Shown here: in pieces, positions 1 to 7,660 of the stretch
How positions within the stretch are numbered: position 1 is the stretch's first letter
How the letters are laid out: each line of letters starts with the position of its first letter
Assembly: GCA_030425395.1 (NCBI GenBank)
Contig: JAUIAS010000006.1
Span: forward strand, 62,001 to 126,000
DNA from: Alphaproteobacteria bacterium
GTDB lineage: Bacteria; Pseudomonadota; Alphaproteobacteria; Rhodobacterales; Rhodobacteraceae
Direction of reading: 5' to 3'
Length of the DNA: 64,000 nucleotides
Position numbers and translations under genes: made by a program
The notes under the pieces: generated by a model
Databases searched by the model: none
The model's input: only the letters and a program-made list of their open reading frames with translations
What the model was told of the DNA's origin: nothing

Positions 1-2175
1 GCCGCCCGTCGGGCTGATAACGCCGAAGAAATCGCGGCCCGCCTGCCGTATTTCTGTTCCGGCTGTCCGCATAATTCGTCCACCAAACTGCCCGAAGGCA
101 GCCGCGCCTATGCCGGGATCGGGTGCCATTACATGGTGCAATGGATGGATCGCGAAACGCTGGGCTTCACCCACATGGGTGGCGAAGGGGCGAACTGGAT
201 CGGCGAGGCACCGTTCTCAACCCGCGATCATGTGTTTCAGAACCTTGGCGATGGCACCTATAACCATTCCGGCGTTCAGGCGATCCGGGCGGCTCTCGCC
301 GCTGGCACACGGATCACTTACAAGATCCTCTACAACGATGCGGTGGCCATGACCGGCGGTCAGGGCAACGAAGGCGGGCTGGACGCGCCGCGTATCGTTG
401 CCGAATTGCGTGCCATGGGCGTGCGGAAACTGGCCGTGGTTTATGATGAGAAAGAGGATGTCGATCCTGCCGCCTTTCCCGACGGCGTCCCTTTGCATGA
501 ACGCGCCGATCTGATGGCCGTCCAGAAAGACATGGCTGCGCATGAGGGCGTTTCGGCCATCGTCTATATCCAGACCTGCGCGGCGGAGAAACGCCGCCGC
601 CGCAAACGCGGCACATTTCCCGATCCTGACCGCCGCGTGTTCATCAATACCGATGTCTGCGAAGGGTGCGGCGATTGCGGGGTGCAATCCAACTGCGTCT
701 CGATTGTCCCGGCAGACACCGAACTGGGCCGCAAGCGCGCCATTGATCAATCTTCCTGCAACAAGGATTTCTCTTGTCTCAAGGGGTTTTGCCCGTCCTT
801 TGTCACCCTCGAAGGGGCACAGCCACGCAAGGCGGCCACGGCAGAGGTCACCTTGCCCGACCTGCCGGAACCTTCGCTGCCTGCAATTGACGGAACGTGG
901 AACGTGGTGATCACCGGGGTCGGCGGCACCGGCGTCGTGACCATCGGTGCGGTTCTGGCGCAGGCGGCGCAGATAGATGGCAAGGGAGCCGGGATGATGG
1001 AAATGGCCGGGTTGGCGCAGAAGGGCGGCGCGGTGCATATCCATTGCCGGATCGCCGCGCAGCCCGATGACATCAGTGCCATCCGCGTGGCCACCGGAGA
1101 GGCCGACGCGCTGATCGGTGGCGATCTGGTGGTCAGCGCAGGTGCCAAAACGCTGGGGCTGACGCGCACAGGCCGGACCGGTGCCGTGGTCAACAGCCAT
1201 GAAATCATCACTGGTGATTTTACCAGAGATACGGAATTTTCCTTGCCTTCCGACAGGTTGTCCGTCGCTCTTCAAGCGCGAATGCGCGACCGACTGGACC
1301 TGTTCGATGCCTCGGAGCTGGCCAAGGTTACGCTTGGCGACAGCATCTTCTCCAATATGATCGTGTTTGGTGCCGCCTGGCAACGCGGGCTTCTTCCGAT
1401 CAGCCTGAACGCGATGCAGCAGGCGATTGAACTGAACGGTGCTGCGGTGGCGCGTAACCTGCGCGCCTTTGATATCGGTCGCTGGGCGGTTCTTTATCCC
1501 GACGATGCGACGCGGCTGATCACGCCGAACGTCGCGGCCAAACCCAAATCCCTTGACGAGATCATCGCCTTCCGGGCCGATCACCTTGTGGCCTATCAGG
1601 GCAAGCGGCTTGCCAAACGGTATCGCAAGCTGGTCGAGGCCATCACCGATCCCGCACTTCGCGAGGCGGCCGCCCGCGGGTATCACAAGCTCTTGTCCTA
1701 CAAGGATGAATACGAGGTTGCCCGCCTGCACCTGCAAACCGAGAAAAAGGCACGCGAACAGTTCGAAGGCGATTTCGCGATGACCTTCCACCTTGCGCCG
1801 CCGCTGCTGTCCAAGGTCGGTCACGACGGTCGCCCGATCAAGAAGGCGTTCGGTCCCCGGATGCTGCGCGGGTTCCGTATTCTGGCGCGGCTCAAGATAT
1901 TGCGAGGCACACCATTTGATCCTTTTGGCCGGACCGAAGAGCGGCGCATGGAACGCGCCCTGATCCGCCAATACGAAGCCGATCTGAAGGACGTCTTGCC
2001 TCTGTTGACCGACGCAACCCGTGACGCGATCGTGGCTTTGGCGGAATTGCCTCTGCAAATCAAAGGGTTTGGGCCGGTAAAGGCTGCAAACGAAGCCAAG
2101 GCCGCGAAACGGCGCGAAGAACTGCTGTCGGTGATCCGTGCGGGGGGCGAACCGGTTGCCAAGGCCGCGCAATAG
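1..2175 (+). CDS. Indolepyruvate ferredoxin oxidoreductase, C-terminal 724 residues (5' end outside window)
   Basis: The frame is open from base 1, so the start lies upstream. The family (fused alpha-gamma type, about 1,140 residues) oxidises aryl-pyruvates made from aromatic amino acids to aryl-acyl-CoA, passing electrons to ferredoxin. Visible parts: the end of the thiamine-diphosphate region (CSGCPHNS near residue 19; GGEGANWIGEAPF near 62), a [4Fe-4S]-type cysteine cluster (CEGCGDCGVQSNC near residues 219-232), and the gamma domain beginning at about residue 300 with ITGVGGTGVVT. The ATG at 133 is internal because homologous sequence continues upstream of it. Cytoplasmic. The next gene starts 85 bases downstream. 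Family assignment is secure; only the exact substrate range is inferred. Confidence 0.95.
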   Translation, partial: AARRADNAEEIAARLPYFCSGCPHNSSTKLPEGSRAYAGIGCHYMVQWMDRETLGFTHMGGEGANWIGEAPFSTRDHVFQNLGDGTYNHSGVQAIRAALAAGTRITYKILYNDAVAMTGGQGNEGGLDAPRIVAELRAMGVRKLAVVYDEKEDVDPAAFPDGVPLHERADLMAVQKDMAAHEGVSAIVYIQTCAAEKRRRRKRGTFPDPDRRVFINTDVCEGCGDCGVQSNCVSIVPADTELGRKRAIDQSSCNKDFSCLKGFCPSFVTLEGAQPRKAATAEVTLPDLPEPSLPAIDGTWNVVITGVGGTGVVTIGAVLAQAAQIDGKGAGMMEMAGLAQKGGAVHIHCRIAAQPDDISAIRVATGEADALIGGDLVVSAGAKTLGLTRTGRTGAVVNSHEIITGDFTRDTEFSLPSDRLSVALQARMRDRLDLFDASELAKVTLGDSIFSNMIVFGAAWQRGLLPISLNAMQQAIELNGAAVARNLRAFDIGRWAVLYPDDATRLITPNVAAKPKSLDEIIAFRADHLVAYQGKRLAKRYRKLVEAITDPALREAAARGYHKLLSYKDEYEVARLHLQTEKKAREQFEGDFAMTFHLAPPLLSKVGHDGRPIKKAFGPRMLRGFRILARLKILRGTPFDPFGRTEERRMERALIRQYEADLKDVLPLLTDATRDAIVALAELPLQIKGFGPVKAANEAKAAKRREELLSVIRAGGEPVAKAAQ

Positions 2176-2260
2176 CGGGATGCAGGCGCGGTGGCGGTGT
2201 CACAAAACCGTCGCCGAACTGTGGCAAGGCATCCTCGCCGCATAGCACGATGGATTCGCC

Positions 2261-3139
2261 ATGACCCAAACGCACCAGATCGCCCGCGATATCTCCTACG
2301 CCCATTCCGCCACAACGCGCGGCGGACGGGCCATGATCCGTCTGATGGAGAACACCACAGGCCGATTGCGCCTGATCCGCCGCGCCCTTGGGTATGAGCG
2401 CGAAATCGCGCGGGGGCGCGATTTCTGGTCGGTGATGGTGGATCGCTACGGGCTGGAACTGGAAATCACGGGCGGGTCGTTGGACCACATCCCGCGCAGC
2501 GGGCCGGTCGTCATGATCGCCAATCATCCCTATGGCATTCTTGACGGGCTGATGATGGGCCACATGCTGGCTCGGACGCGCGGCGATTTCCGTATTCTGG
2601 CGCATCACGTGTTTCGCAAGGCCAGCGATCTGGAGCGGGTGATCCTGCCGATCAACTTTGACGATACACGCGACGCGGTGCGTCAGAACCTTGAGACGCG
2701 CAAACAGGCGCTGGATTTTCTGGGGCAGGGCGGTGCCATCGGTATTTTCCCCGGAGGCACCGTCAGCACCGCCGTCAGCCCGTTTTCCACCCCCATGGAC
2801 CCCGGCTGGCGCGGGTTCACAGCGCGGATGATCGCCAAGAGTGCGGCGCAGGTGGTGCCGGTGTTCTTTGACGGGCACACCTCGCGCCTTTTTCAGGTGG
2901 CCAGCCATCTTCATCCGACGTTGCGCATGGGGCTGTTGATCAAGGAATTCCGCGCGCGGGTCGATACACCGGTGCGGGTTGCGATTGGCCGCCCGATCCC
3001 GCGCAGCACACTCGATCCTCTGGCGTCGGATACGAAACGACTCATGGATTTCCTTCGCAAAGCCACGTATGAGCTTTCGCCAACGCCGTTGGCATCTTAC
3101 GACTACGGCTTTGAATTCGAGGACAGGCACCGCGCCTGA
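2261..3139 (+). CDS. Lysophospholipid (1-acylglycerol-3-phosphate-like) acyltransferase
   Basis: 292-residue PlsC-fold protein. The acyltransferase catalytic block NHPYGILD (NHxxxxD, about residues 87-94) and the glycerophosphate-binding-type block [10 protein letters not shown] (near 160) are visible. Members transfer an acyl group to a lysophospholipid or lysophosphatidate at the inner membrane. No clear membrane segment is visible, so binding is probably peripheral. It ends 7 bases before murI and is likely co-transcribed with it. The exact acceptor (phospholipid versus ornithine lipid, for example) cannot be read from the sequence. Confidence 0.88.
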   Translation: MTQTHQIARDISYAHSATTRGGRAMIRLMENTTGRLRLIRRALGYEREIARGRDFWSVMVDRYGLELEITGGSLDHIPRSGPVVMIANHPYGILDGLMMGHMLARTRGDFRILAHHVFRKASDLERVILPINFDDTRDAVRQNLETRKQALDFLGQGGAIGIFPGGTVSTAVSPFSTPMDPGWRGFTARMIAKSAAQVVPVFFDGHTSRLFQVASHLHPTLRMGLLIKEFRARVDTPVRVAIGRPIPRSTLDPLASDTKRLMDFLRKATYELSPTPLASYDYGFEFEDRHRA

Positions 3140-3146
3140 GAGGCTC

Positions 3147-3956
3147 ATGGCAGTTGGTATTTTCGATTCCGGTCTGGGTGGTCTGACGGTCCTGAACGCC
3201 GCTCAGAAGCGGCTGCCGGACGTGGATTTCCTTTATTTCGCAGACAGTGCCCACGCCCCCTATGGGGTCCGCGATGCAGATGACATCTATGAGCTGACTT
3301 ATGCGGCGATCCGGCGGTTGTGGGATGGCGGTGCGGACCTTGTGATTCTGGCCTGCAACACCGCCTCTGCGGCGGCGCTGCGCCGTATTCAGGAAGGCGG
3401 ATTGCCCGCAGGAAAGCGGGTTCTGGGGGTCTTTGTGCCGCTGATCGAGGCGCTGACCGAACGGCAATGGGGCGACAACTCGCCCCCGCGTGAGGTCGAG
3501 GTCAAGCACGTTGCCCTGTTTGCGACGCCTGCCACCGTCGCCAGCCGCGCGTTCCAGCGCGAACTGGCGTTTCGGGCGATCGGCGTCGATGTGGAGGCGC
3601 AGGCCTGCGGTGGTGTCGTGGATGCCATCGAGGACGGCGACATGATCCTCGCCGAAGCGCTCGTGCGCAGCCATGTTGACGCCTTGAAGCGCAAGATGCC
3701 GCATCCGCAGGCCGCCATTCTCGGCTGCACGCATTATCCGCTCATGCAGGAGGCGTTTCAGGCCAGTCTGGGCGCAGAGGTTTCCGTGTTCAGTCAGGGA
3801 AATCTGGTGGCCGACAGCCTTGCGGATTACCTGACGCGGCACCCTGACATGATGGGATCGGGCGAGGCCGGTTTCCTGACCACCGGCGATCCGCGACGTG
3901 TCTCTGACCGGGCCACACAATTCCTGCGGCGCCAGATCGAGTTCCGCGCGGCCTGA
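3147..3956 (+). CDS. murI: Glutamate racemase
   Basis: 269 residues. Converts L- to D-glutamate for peptidoglycan precursor synthesis in the cytoplasm. The N-terminal [11 protein letters not shown], the [11 protein letters not shown] block, and both catalytic-cysteine motifs (ACNTASA near residue 70 and GCTHYPL near 193) are present, and the length is typical. I place the start at ATG 3147, where the racemase fold begins. An in-frame ATG 168 bases earlier lies inside the acyltransferase gene and would add unrelated sequence. Convergent with the DUF2306 gene. A short CCGGG/CCCGG hairpin at 3991-4009 between them might be a weak terminator. Confidence 0.95.
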   Translation: MAVGIFDSGLGGLTVLNAAQKRLPDVDFLYFADSAHAPYGVRDADDIYELTYAAIRRLWDGGADLVILACNTASAAALRRIQEGGLPAGKRVLGVFVPLIEALTERQWGDNSPPREVEVKHVALFATPATVASRAFQRELAFRAIGVDVEAQACGGVVDAIEDGDMILAEALVRSHVDALKRKMPHPQAAILGCTHYPLMQEAFQASLGAEVSVFSQGNLVADSLADYLTRHPDMMGSGEAGFLTTGDPRRVSDRATQFLRRQIEFRAA

Positions 3957-4015
3957 GCCCGATTGGCGCGCATTGGTGCCGGGTGGATTGCCGGGACTGA
4001 CAGGCCCGGTTGGGG

Positions 4016-4414
4016 TCAACCGCCAAAGATGACCTGATGCATCATCCGCCCCGGCAGCAAGGTAAACGCCCCGGTCAGCAACAAAGCCAGAACGTAAAGC
4101 AGTTTCATCATCAATGCGTGTCGCGCGACATTGCCACGGCGCACCGTACGGATCGATTCGATCACGGACCAGATGGTAAACAGCGACAAGAGGTGGATCG
4201 GGCTGAAATTTCCGATCACCTTGATGGTGTGGATCCAAAAGCTGCTGACGCTGACCAGAAGCATCAGAGAGACCCAGATATACCCCAGCATTTTGTGGGT
4301 GCGTGTTCCCTTGGCGCTGGCCAGTTGCACCGCTCCGAGACCCACCGCGACAAACGCTGCATATGCATGAACCGGGATCGGCTGTTGCCCAGCGTTGAGA
4401 ATACCGAAGTCCAT
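4016..4414 (-). CDS. DUF2306 family membrane protein
   Basis: 132 residues, about four hydrophobic segments (roughly 17-36, 44-62, 70-87 and 103-122). The histidines in PVHAYAAF, THKMLGYIWV and RHALMMK match the DUF2306 family. Function unknown; some relatives are proposed to be haem- or quinone-linked, but nothing here proves that. The start is set at the ATG at 4414, because the frame continuing upstream runs antisense to argC and has no membrane-protein character. A tiny membrane-protein frame (4534-4668) precedes it on the same strand. Confidence 0.8.
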   Translation of the reverse strand: MDFGILNAGQQPIPVHAYAAFVAVGLGAVQLASAKGTRTHKMLGYIWVSLMLLVSVSSFWIHTIKVIGNFSPIHLLSLFTIWSVIESIRTVRRGNVARHALMMKLLYVLALLLTGAFTLLPGRMMHQVIFGG

Positions 4415-4533
4415 GGCCCTGTCCTGTGCCGTAATTGGGAAGTCGCAGTTGTTGTGCTGCCCCTGCGCCCTAAGCTCTGGGGTGCGTTGTGTCCATGGGC
4501 CTATTCCATACCTCGTCACGATAATGCCGCGCG

Positions 4534-4668
4534 TCATTCGCGCCCTGCAGCGATGTTTGCCGCATTGTTTTTGCCCACGTGCTCGGCTAGACACACGATA
4601 CCCAGAAGGATGGACATGGTGATGGCGATGATCAGAGCACCGCGACGATAACCCCGGCCCGCAGGCAT
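4534..4668 (-). CDS. Putative 44-residue single-pass membrane peptide
   Basis: ATG at 4668 to TGA at 4534-4536. The peptide has a basic N-terminus (GRGYRR), one clear hydrophobic segment ([16 protein letters not shown], about residues 11-26) and a polar tail, consistent with a bitopic inner-membrane peptide. A GGGGCGA stretch directly before the ATG could act as a ribosome binding site. It lies between argC (divergent) and the DUF2306 gene (same strand). Not recognised. The positive-inside pattern is the main support. Conservation in relatives would decide. Confidence 0.4.
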   Translation of the reverse strand: MPAGRGYRRGALIIAITMSILLGIVCLAEHVGKNNAANIAAGRE

Positions 4669-4747
4669 TCGCCCCGGTCCAAAGTGCCCCAGTCCAAGCA
4701 CTGCGGTTATACGCCGATCCTTTTCCCGTTTTTATCACAGGTCCGAC

Positions 4748-5776
4748 ATGACACATCAAATCGCCATTATCGGTGCATCCGGCTATACCGGAGCTGAACT
4801 GATCCGGCTGATCGCCGAACATCCCAACATGCAGATCGCGGCGCTGGCGGCCAATTCCAAGGCGGGGCAGGCCATGGCCGATGTCTTCCCGCACCTGCGT
4901 CATCTGGATCTGCCGGATCTTGTGACATGGGAACAGATTGATTTCGATGCGATCGACCTGTGTTTTTGTGCCCTGCCGCACAAGACCAGTCAGGAAGTGA
5001 TTTCGCAATTGCCCGGGTCGGTCAAGGTCGTGGATCTGAGCGCCGATTTCCGGCTGCGTGATCCGGCCGAATACGAAAAATGGTATGGCAACAAACATGC
5101 CGCGCTCGCGCAGCAGGACGAGGCGGTTTACGGGCTGACCGAATTCTACCGCGAGGACATCAGAGGCGCGCGGCTGGTGGCGGGCACGGGATGCAACGCG
5201 GCCACGGGGCAATATGCGTTGAGACCGCTGATTTCGGCCGGTGTCATCGGGTTGGACGATATCATTCTTGATATGAAATGCGCGGTGTCGGGCGCGGGCA
5301 GAAGTCTCAAGGAAAACCTGCTGCACGCGGAATTGTCCGAAGGTTACAACGCCTATGCAGTCGGCGGCACGCACCGACATCTGGGCGAGTTCGATCAGGA
5401 GTTTTCCGCGCTGGCCGGGCGGGAGGTCAAGGTTCAGTTTACCCCGCACCTGATCCCGGCCAACCGGGGTATTCTGGCCACGGTCTATGTGACAGGGGAG
5501 GCAACGTCAGTGCACACAACGTTGGCGGACGCTTATGCGGCAGAACCGTTTGTGCATGTCCTGCCCTTTGGTCAAACGCCCAGCACCCATCACGTGCGCG
5601 GGTCCAACCATGTGCATATCGGTGTCACCGGCGACCGGATCGCCGGGCGCGCCATCGTGGTCGTCGCGCTGGACAACCTGACAAAAGGCAGCAGCGGCCA
5701 AGCATTGCAAAACGCGAATTTGATGTTAGGTGAAGATGAGACGCTGGGGCTAACCATGGCTCCGCTGTTTCCCTGA
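4748..5776 (+). CDS. argC: N-acetyl-gamma-glutamyl-phosphate reductase
   Basis: 342 residues. NADPH-dependent reduction of N-acetylglutamyl phosphate to the semialdehyde in arginine synthesis. The N-terminal nucleotide-binding motif [13 protein letters not shown], the catalytic cysteine in [10 protein letters not shown] (near residue 149), [12 protein letters not shown], and the [12 protein letters not shown] block are all present. Length is normal for the 340-residue class. ccmE follows 24 bases later, so the two are probably co-transcribed up to the terminator at 6314-6341. Confidence 0.96.
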   Translation: MTHQIAIIGASGYTGAELIRLIAEHPNMQIAALAANSKAGQAMADVFPHLRHLDLPDLVTWEQIDFDAIDLCFCALPHKTSQEVISQLPGSVKVVDLSADFRLRDPAEYEKWYGNKHAALAQQDEAVYGLTEFYREDIRGARLVAGTGCNAATGQYALRPLISAGVIGLDDIILDMKCAVSGAGRSLKENLLHAELSEGYNAYAVGGTHRHLGEFDQEFSALAGREVKVQFTPHLIPANRGILATVYVTGEATSVHTTLADAYAAEPFVHVLPFGQTPSTHHVRGSNHVHIGVTGDRIAGRAIVVVALDNLTKGSSGQALQNANLMLGEDETLGLTMAPLFP

Positions 5777-5800
5777 GGTCGAACTTTTTGAGGTAGCGCC

Positions 5801-6247
5801 ATGAAAAGCCTGAAAAAACAGCGTAGAATACAAGTTGTCCTCGTGGCTGTGGTTGCGCTGATCCTGTCGACGGCGATGATCGGTTATGCGATGCGCGACG
5901 GTATCAACTTCTTTCGCGCGCCCAGTCAGGTGATCGCCGAGCCGCCTGCGCCATCGGAAGTATTCCGTATTGGGGGGCTGGTGGAAGAAGGCAGTCTTGT
6001 GCGCGGTGAGGGAGAGACGATCCGGTTTTCAGTGACCGACGGTGGCGCAACCGTGCCGGTGGTCTATACCGGGGTGCTGCCAGATCTTTTTGGCGAAAAT
6101 GAAGGCATGGTTGGCACCGGACGGTATGTGAACGGGGTGTTTGAAGCCAGTGAAATTCTGGCCAAACATGACGAGACCTATATGCCGACCGAGGTGATAG
6201 ATGCGCTCAAGGAACAGGGCGTATACGTGGAGCCCGACGCGAGCTGA
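5801..6247 (+). CDS. ccmE: Cytochrome c-type biogenesis haem chaperone CcmE
   Basis: 148 residues. A single N-terminal membrane anchor (about 11-29) and a periplasmic OB-fold domain that carries haem covalently on the histidine of KHDETYMP (about residue 122), receiving it from CcmC and passing it to CcmF. RIGGLVEEGSLVRG and YTGVLPDLFGENEGMVG are standard family blocks. ccmF and ccmH lie about 1.4 kb downstream but are separated from ccmE by a terminator, a repeat and the endolysin/holin pair. Confidence 0.96.
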   Translation: MKSLKKQRRIQVVLVAVVALILSTAMIGYAMRDGINFFRAPSQVIAEPPAPSEVFRIGGLVEEGSLVRGEGETIRFSVTDGGATVPVVYTGVLPDLFGENEGMVGTGRYVNGVFEASEILAKHDETYMPTEVIDALKEQGVYVEPDAS

Positions 6248-6298
6248 AGCGGCCTTTGGCCGCTGCCTCCGGCGGGGGTATTTTTGCCGAAAAAGAAG
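6248..6298 (+). repeat. Dispersed intergenic repeat, copy A, with adjoining hairpin
   Basis: A hairpin AGCGGCC-TTT-GGCCGCT (6248-6264) begins at the base after the ccmE stop. It is followed by the repeat core GCCTCCGGCGGGGGTATT...GAAAAAGAAG (6265-6298). The core recurs, in either orientation, at 25103, 29892, 38748, 57712 and 57778. Always intergenic. Here it lies between ccmE and its terminator. Confidence 0.75.
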
Positions 6299-6313
6299 CT
6301 GGAAGGTGATGAG

Positions 6314-6341
6314 GGGGCCGCTTTTGCCGTGGCCTCTTTTT
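6314..6341 (+). terminator. Intrinsic terminator after ccmE
   Basis: An eight-pair stem GGGGCCGC/GTGGCCTC (with two G-U pairs), a seven-base loop, and then TTTTT at 6337-6341. It would end argC-ccmE transcripts and uncouple the downstream endolysin/holin genes from ccmE. Confidence 0.75.
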
Positions 6342-6388
6342 GTTGTTTCACAGTTTGAATTCGCCGCGAACGGTGCTGTCGGGTTTGG

Positions 6389-6399
6389 TTAACCTTAAC
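6389..6399 (+). promoter_or_regulatory. Paired TTAAC half-sites upstream of endolysin gene
   Basis: TTAACCTTAAC carries two TTAAC elements six bases apart, 40-50 bases before the endolysin ATG. TTAAC is the half-site of the alphaproteobacterial cell-cycle regulator CtrA. The spacing here is not that of the full TTAA-N7-TTAA site, so assignment to CtrA is speculative. The identical 11-mer occurs in reverse complement at 57755-57765. Confidence 0.3.
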
Positions 6400-6438
6400 G
6401 TGGCGTGATTGTCCGCAAACCAGTTGCGGGAGCGGATC

Positions 6439-7050
6439 ATGCGAAGCGTTGACGAAATAGCGGCGAAGATCGTGGCACGGGAAGGCGGGTATGTGAACGA
6501 CCCGGAGGATCCCGGCGGGCCGACGAACTACGGGGTGACGCTGGCCACGCTGCGGCGGCTGGGCGTGGATGTTGACGGCGATGGAGATGCCGATCACGCG
6601 GATCTGCGGGCGCTGACACCAGATCAGGCGGCGCGGATATTCGTGGCGCATTATCATGATGCGCCGGGGATCGGCCAATTGCCTGACATGTTGCGGCCCA
6701 GCGTATTTGACATGCAGGTGAACGCTGGCATTCGGGCGGTGAAGCTCCTTCAGGATTTGTTAAGGGATATGGGATATCCGTTGGCGGTGGATGGTGTCAT
6801 CGGGCCAGCCACCGCGAAGGCGGCGCGGGAGGCAGCGGAGGTGGATTCGCGGGCTTTGGTCAATGCCTACGGGATTGCGCGGCGCAATTTCTACTTCTCT
6901 CTGGCCGACCGGCGCCCGGCCTTGCGTAAATTTGCCCGGACGCGGGCGGGCGGAAAGGGAGGATGGATCACGCGGGCCGAGGAATTCATCGACCCGGCCT
7001 ATCATCTGGACGGGGCTGCGTTCGCGCGCAGGGTTGCGGCATGGGATTGA
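6439..7050 (+). CDS. Holin-associated N-acetylmuramidase (glycoside hydrolase family 108)
   Basis: 203 residues. The N-terminal GH108 domain has the catalytic-Glu block AREGGYVNDPEDPGGPTNYG (Glu near residue 14). A C-terminal peptidoglycan-binding-3 domain follows (about 95-180; DGVIGPATAKA). It cleaves the glycan strand of murein. No signal peptide is visible, as expected of an endolysin exported by a holin. Start: ATG 6439 has GGGAG six bases upstream, better than the in-frame TTG at 6409. It overlaps the holin gene by 10 bases. Family knowledge: the unlinked lysis pair that releases the Rhodobacter capsulatus gene transfer agent is an endolysin plus holin of this type. That role here is inference. 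Confidence 0.88.
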   Translation: MRSVDEIAAKIVAREGGYVNDPEDPGGPTNYGVTLATLRRLGVDVDGDGDADHADLRALTPDQAARIFVAHYHDAPGIGQLPDMLRPSVFDMQVNAGIRAVKLLQDLLRDMGYPLAVDGVIGPATAKAAREAAEVDSRALVNAYGIARRNFYFSLADRRPALRKFARTRAGGKGGWITRAEEFIDPAYHLDGAAFARRVAAWD

Positions 7051-7604
7051 TCGAGCGGTTTCTGGGTGCCCTGTTCGGCGGCGGGCGCAATGCGGTTGTG
7101 GAGACGGTTGAGGTCTTTCGCGAGAATGCGGAGCAGGGTGCGGTGCGGGCCGTCAGGCTTCGCGATGGGGCCTTGGCGCAGATGGAGGCCGAGTTTGCGC
7201 GTCCGGAGAAGGGCGGGTTTGACCGGTTCATGGACGGGGTGAACCGCCTGCCGCGACCGCTACTGGCCCTTGGAACGCTGGGGCTGTTCGTGTCCGCAAT
7301 GGTTGACCCGTTGTGGTTTGCCGCGCGCATGCAGGGGCTCGCGTTGGTGCCGGAGGCGATGTGGTGGCTGCTGGGGGTTGTGGTGTCGTTTTATTTCGGC
7401 GCGCGCCACCAGATGAAGGCGCAGGAGTTCCGTCGGGATATCGCCGCAGGTTTGTCTCTGGCGCCCGATGTGGGCGCTGACGTTGCCAGTCTTGAACGGA
7501 TGCGGGCGGGCACATCGACTGCGGTTGGCGGGACGGTGGATGCCAATCCGGCGCTGGCGGCGTGGAAGGACGCGCACGCGCAACGCGGGGGGCGCGACAA
7601 GTGA
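7041..7604 (+). CDS. Holin family protein (3TM-type)
   Basis: 187 residues. A charged amphipathic N-terminal part is followed by hydrophobic segments at about 72-90 (PLLALGTLGLFVSAMV) and 105-121 (AMWWLLGVVVSFYFGARH) and a hydrophilic tail. The block PLLALGTLGLF with DPLWFA is typical of the holin_3TM family. It would oligomerise in the inner membrane to let the adjacent muramidase reach the wall. ATG 7041 overlaps the endolysin stop, implying translational coupling. ccmF follows 56 bases later. Confidence 0.82.
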   Translation: MGLIERFLGALFGGGRNAVVETVEVFRENAEQGAVRAVRLRDGALAQMEAEFARPEKGGFDRFMDGVNRLPRPLLALGTLGLFVSAMVDPLWFAARMQGLALVPEAMWWLLGVVVSFYFGARHQMKAQEFRRDIAAGLSLAPDVGADVASLERMRAGTSTAVGGTVDANPALAAWKDAHAQRGGRDK

Positions 7605-7660
7605 TCCACTGACACCGATTTGAATTGGCGCTGACCGGGTGTCGCCCTATAGTCCGCGAC

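Noticed and set aside
6439-7604. Prophage remnant
   Set aside because: No capsid, portal, terminase or integrase genes around it; only the lysis pair is present, set among core ccm genes.
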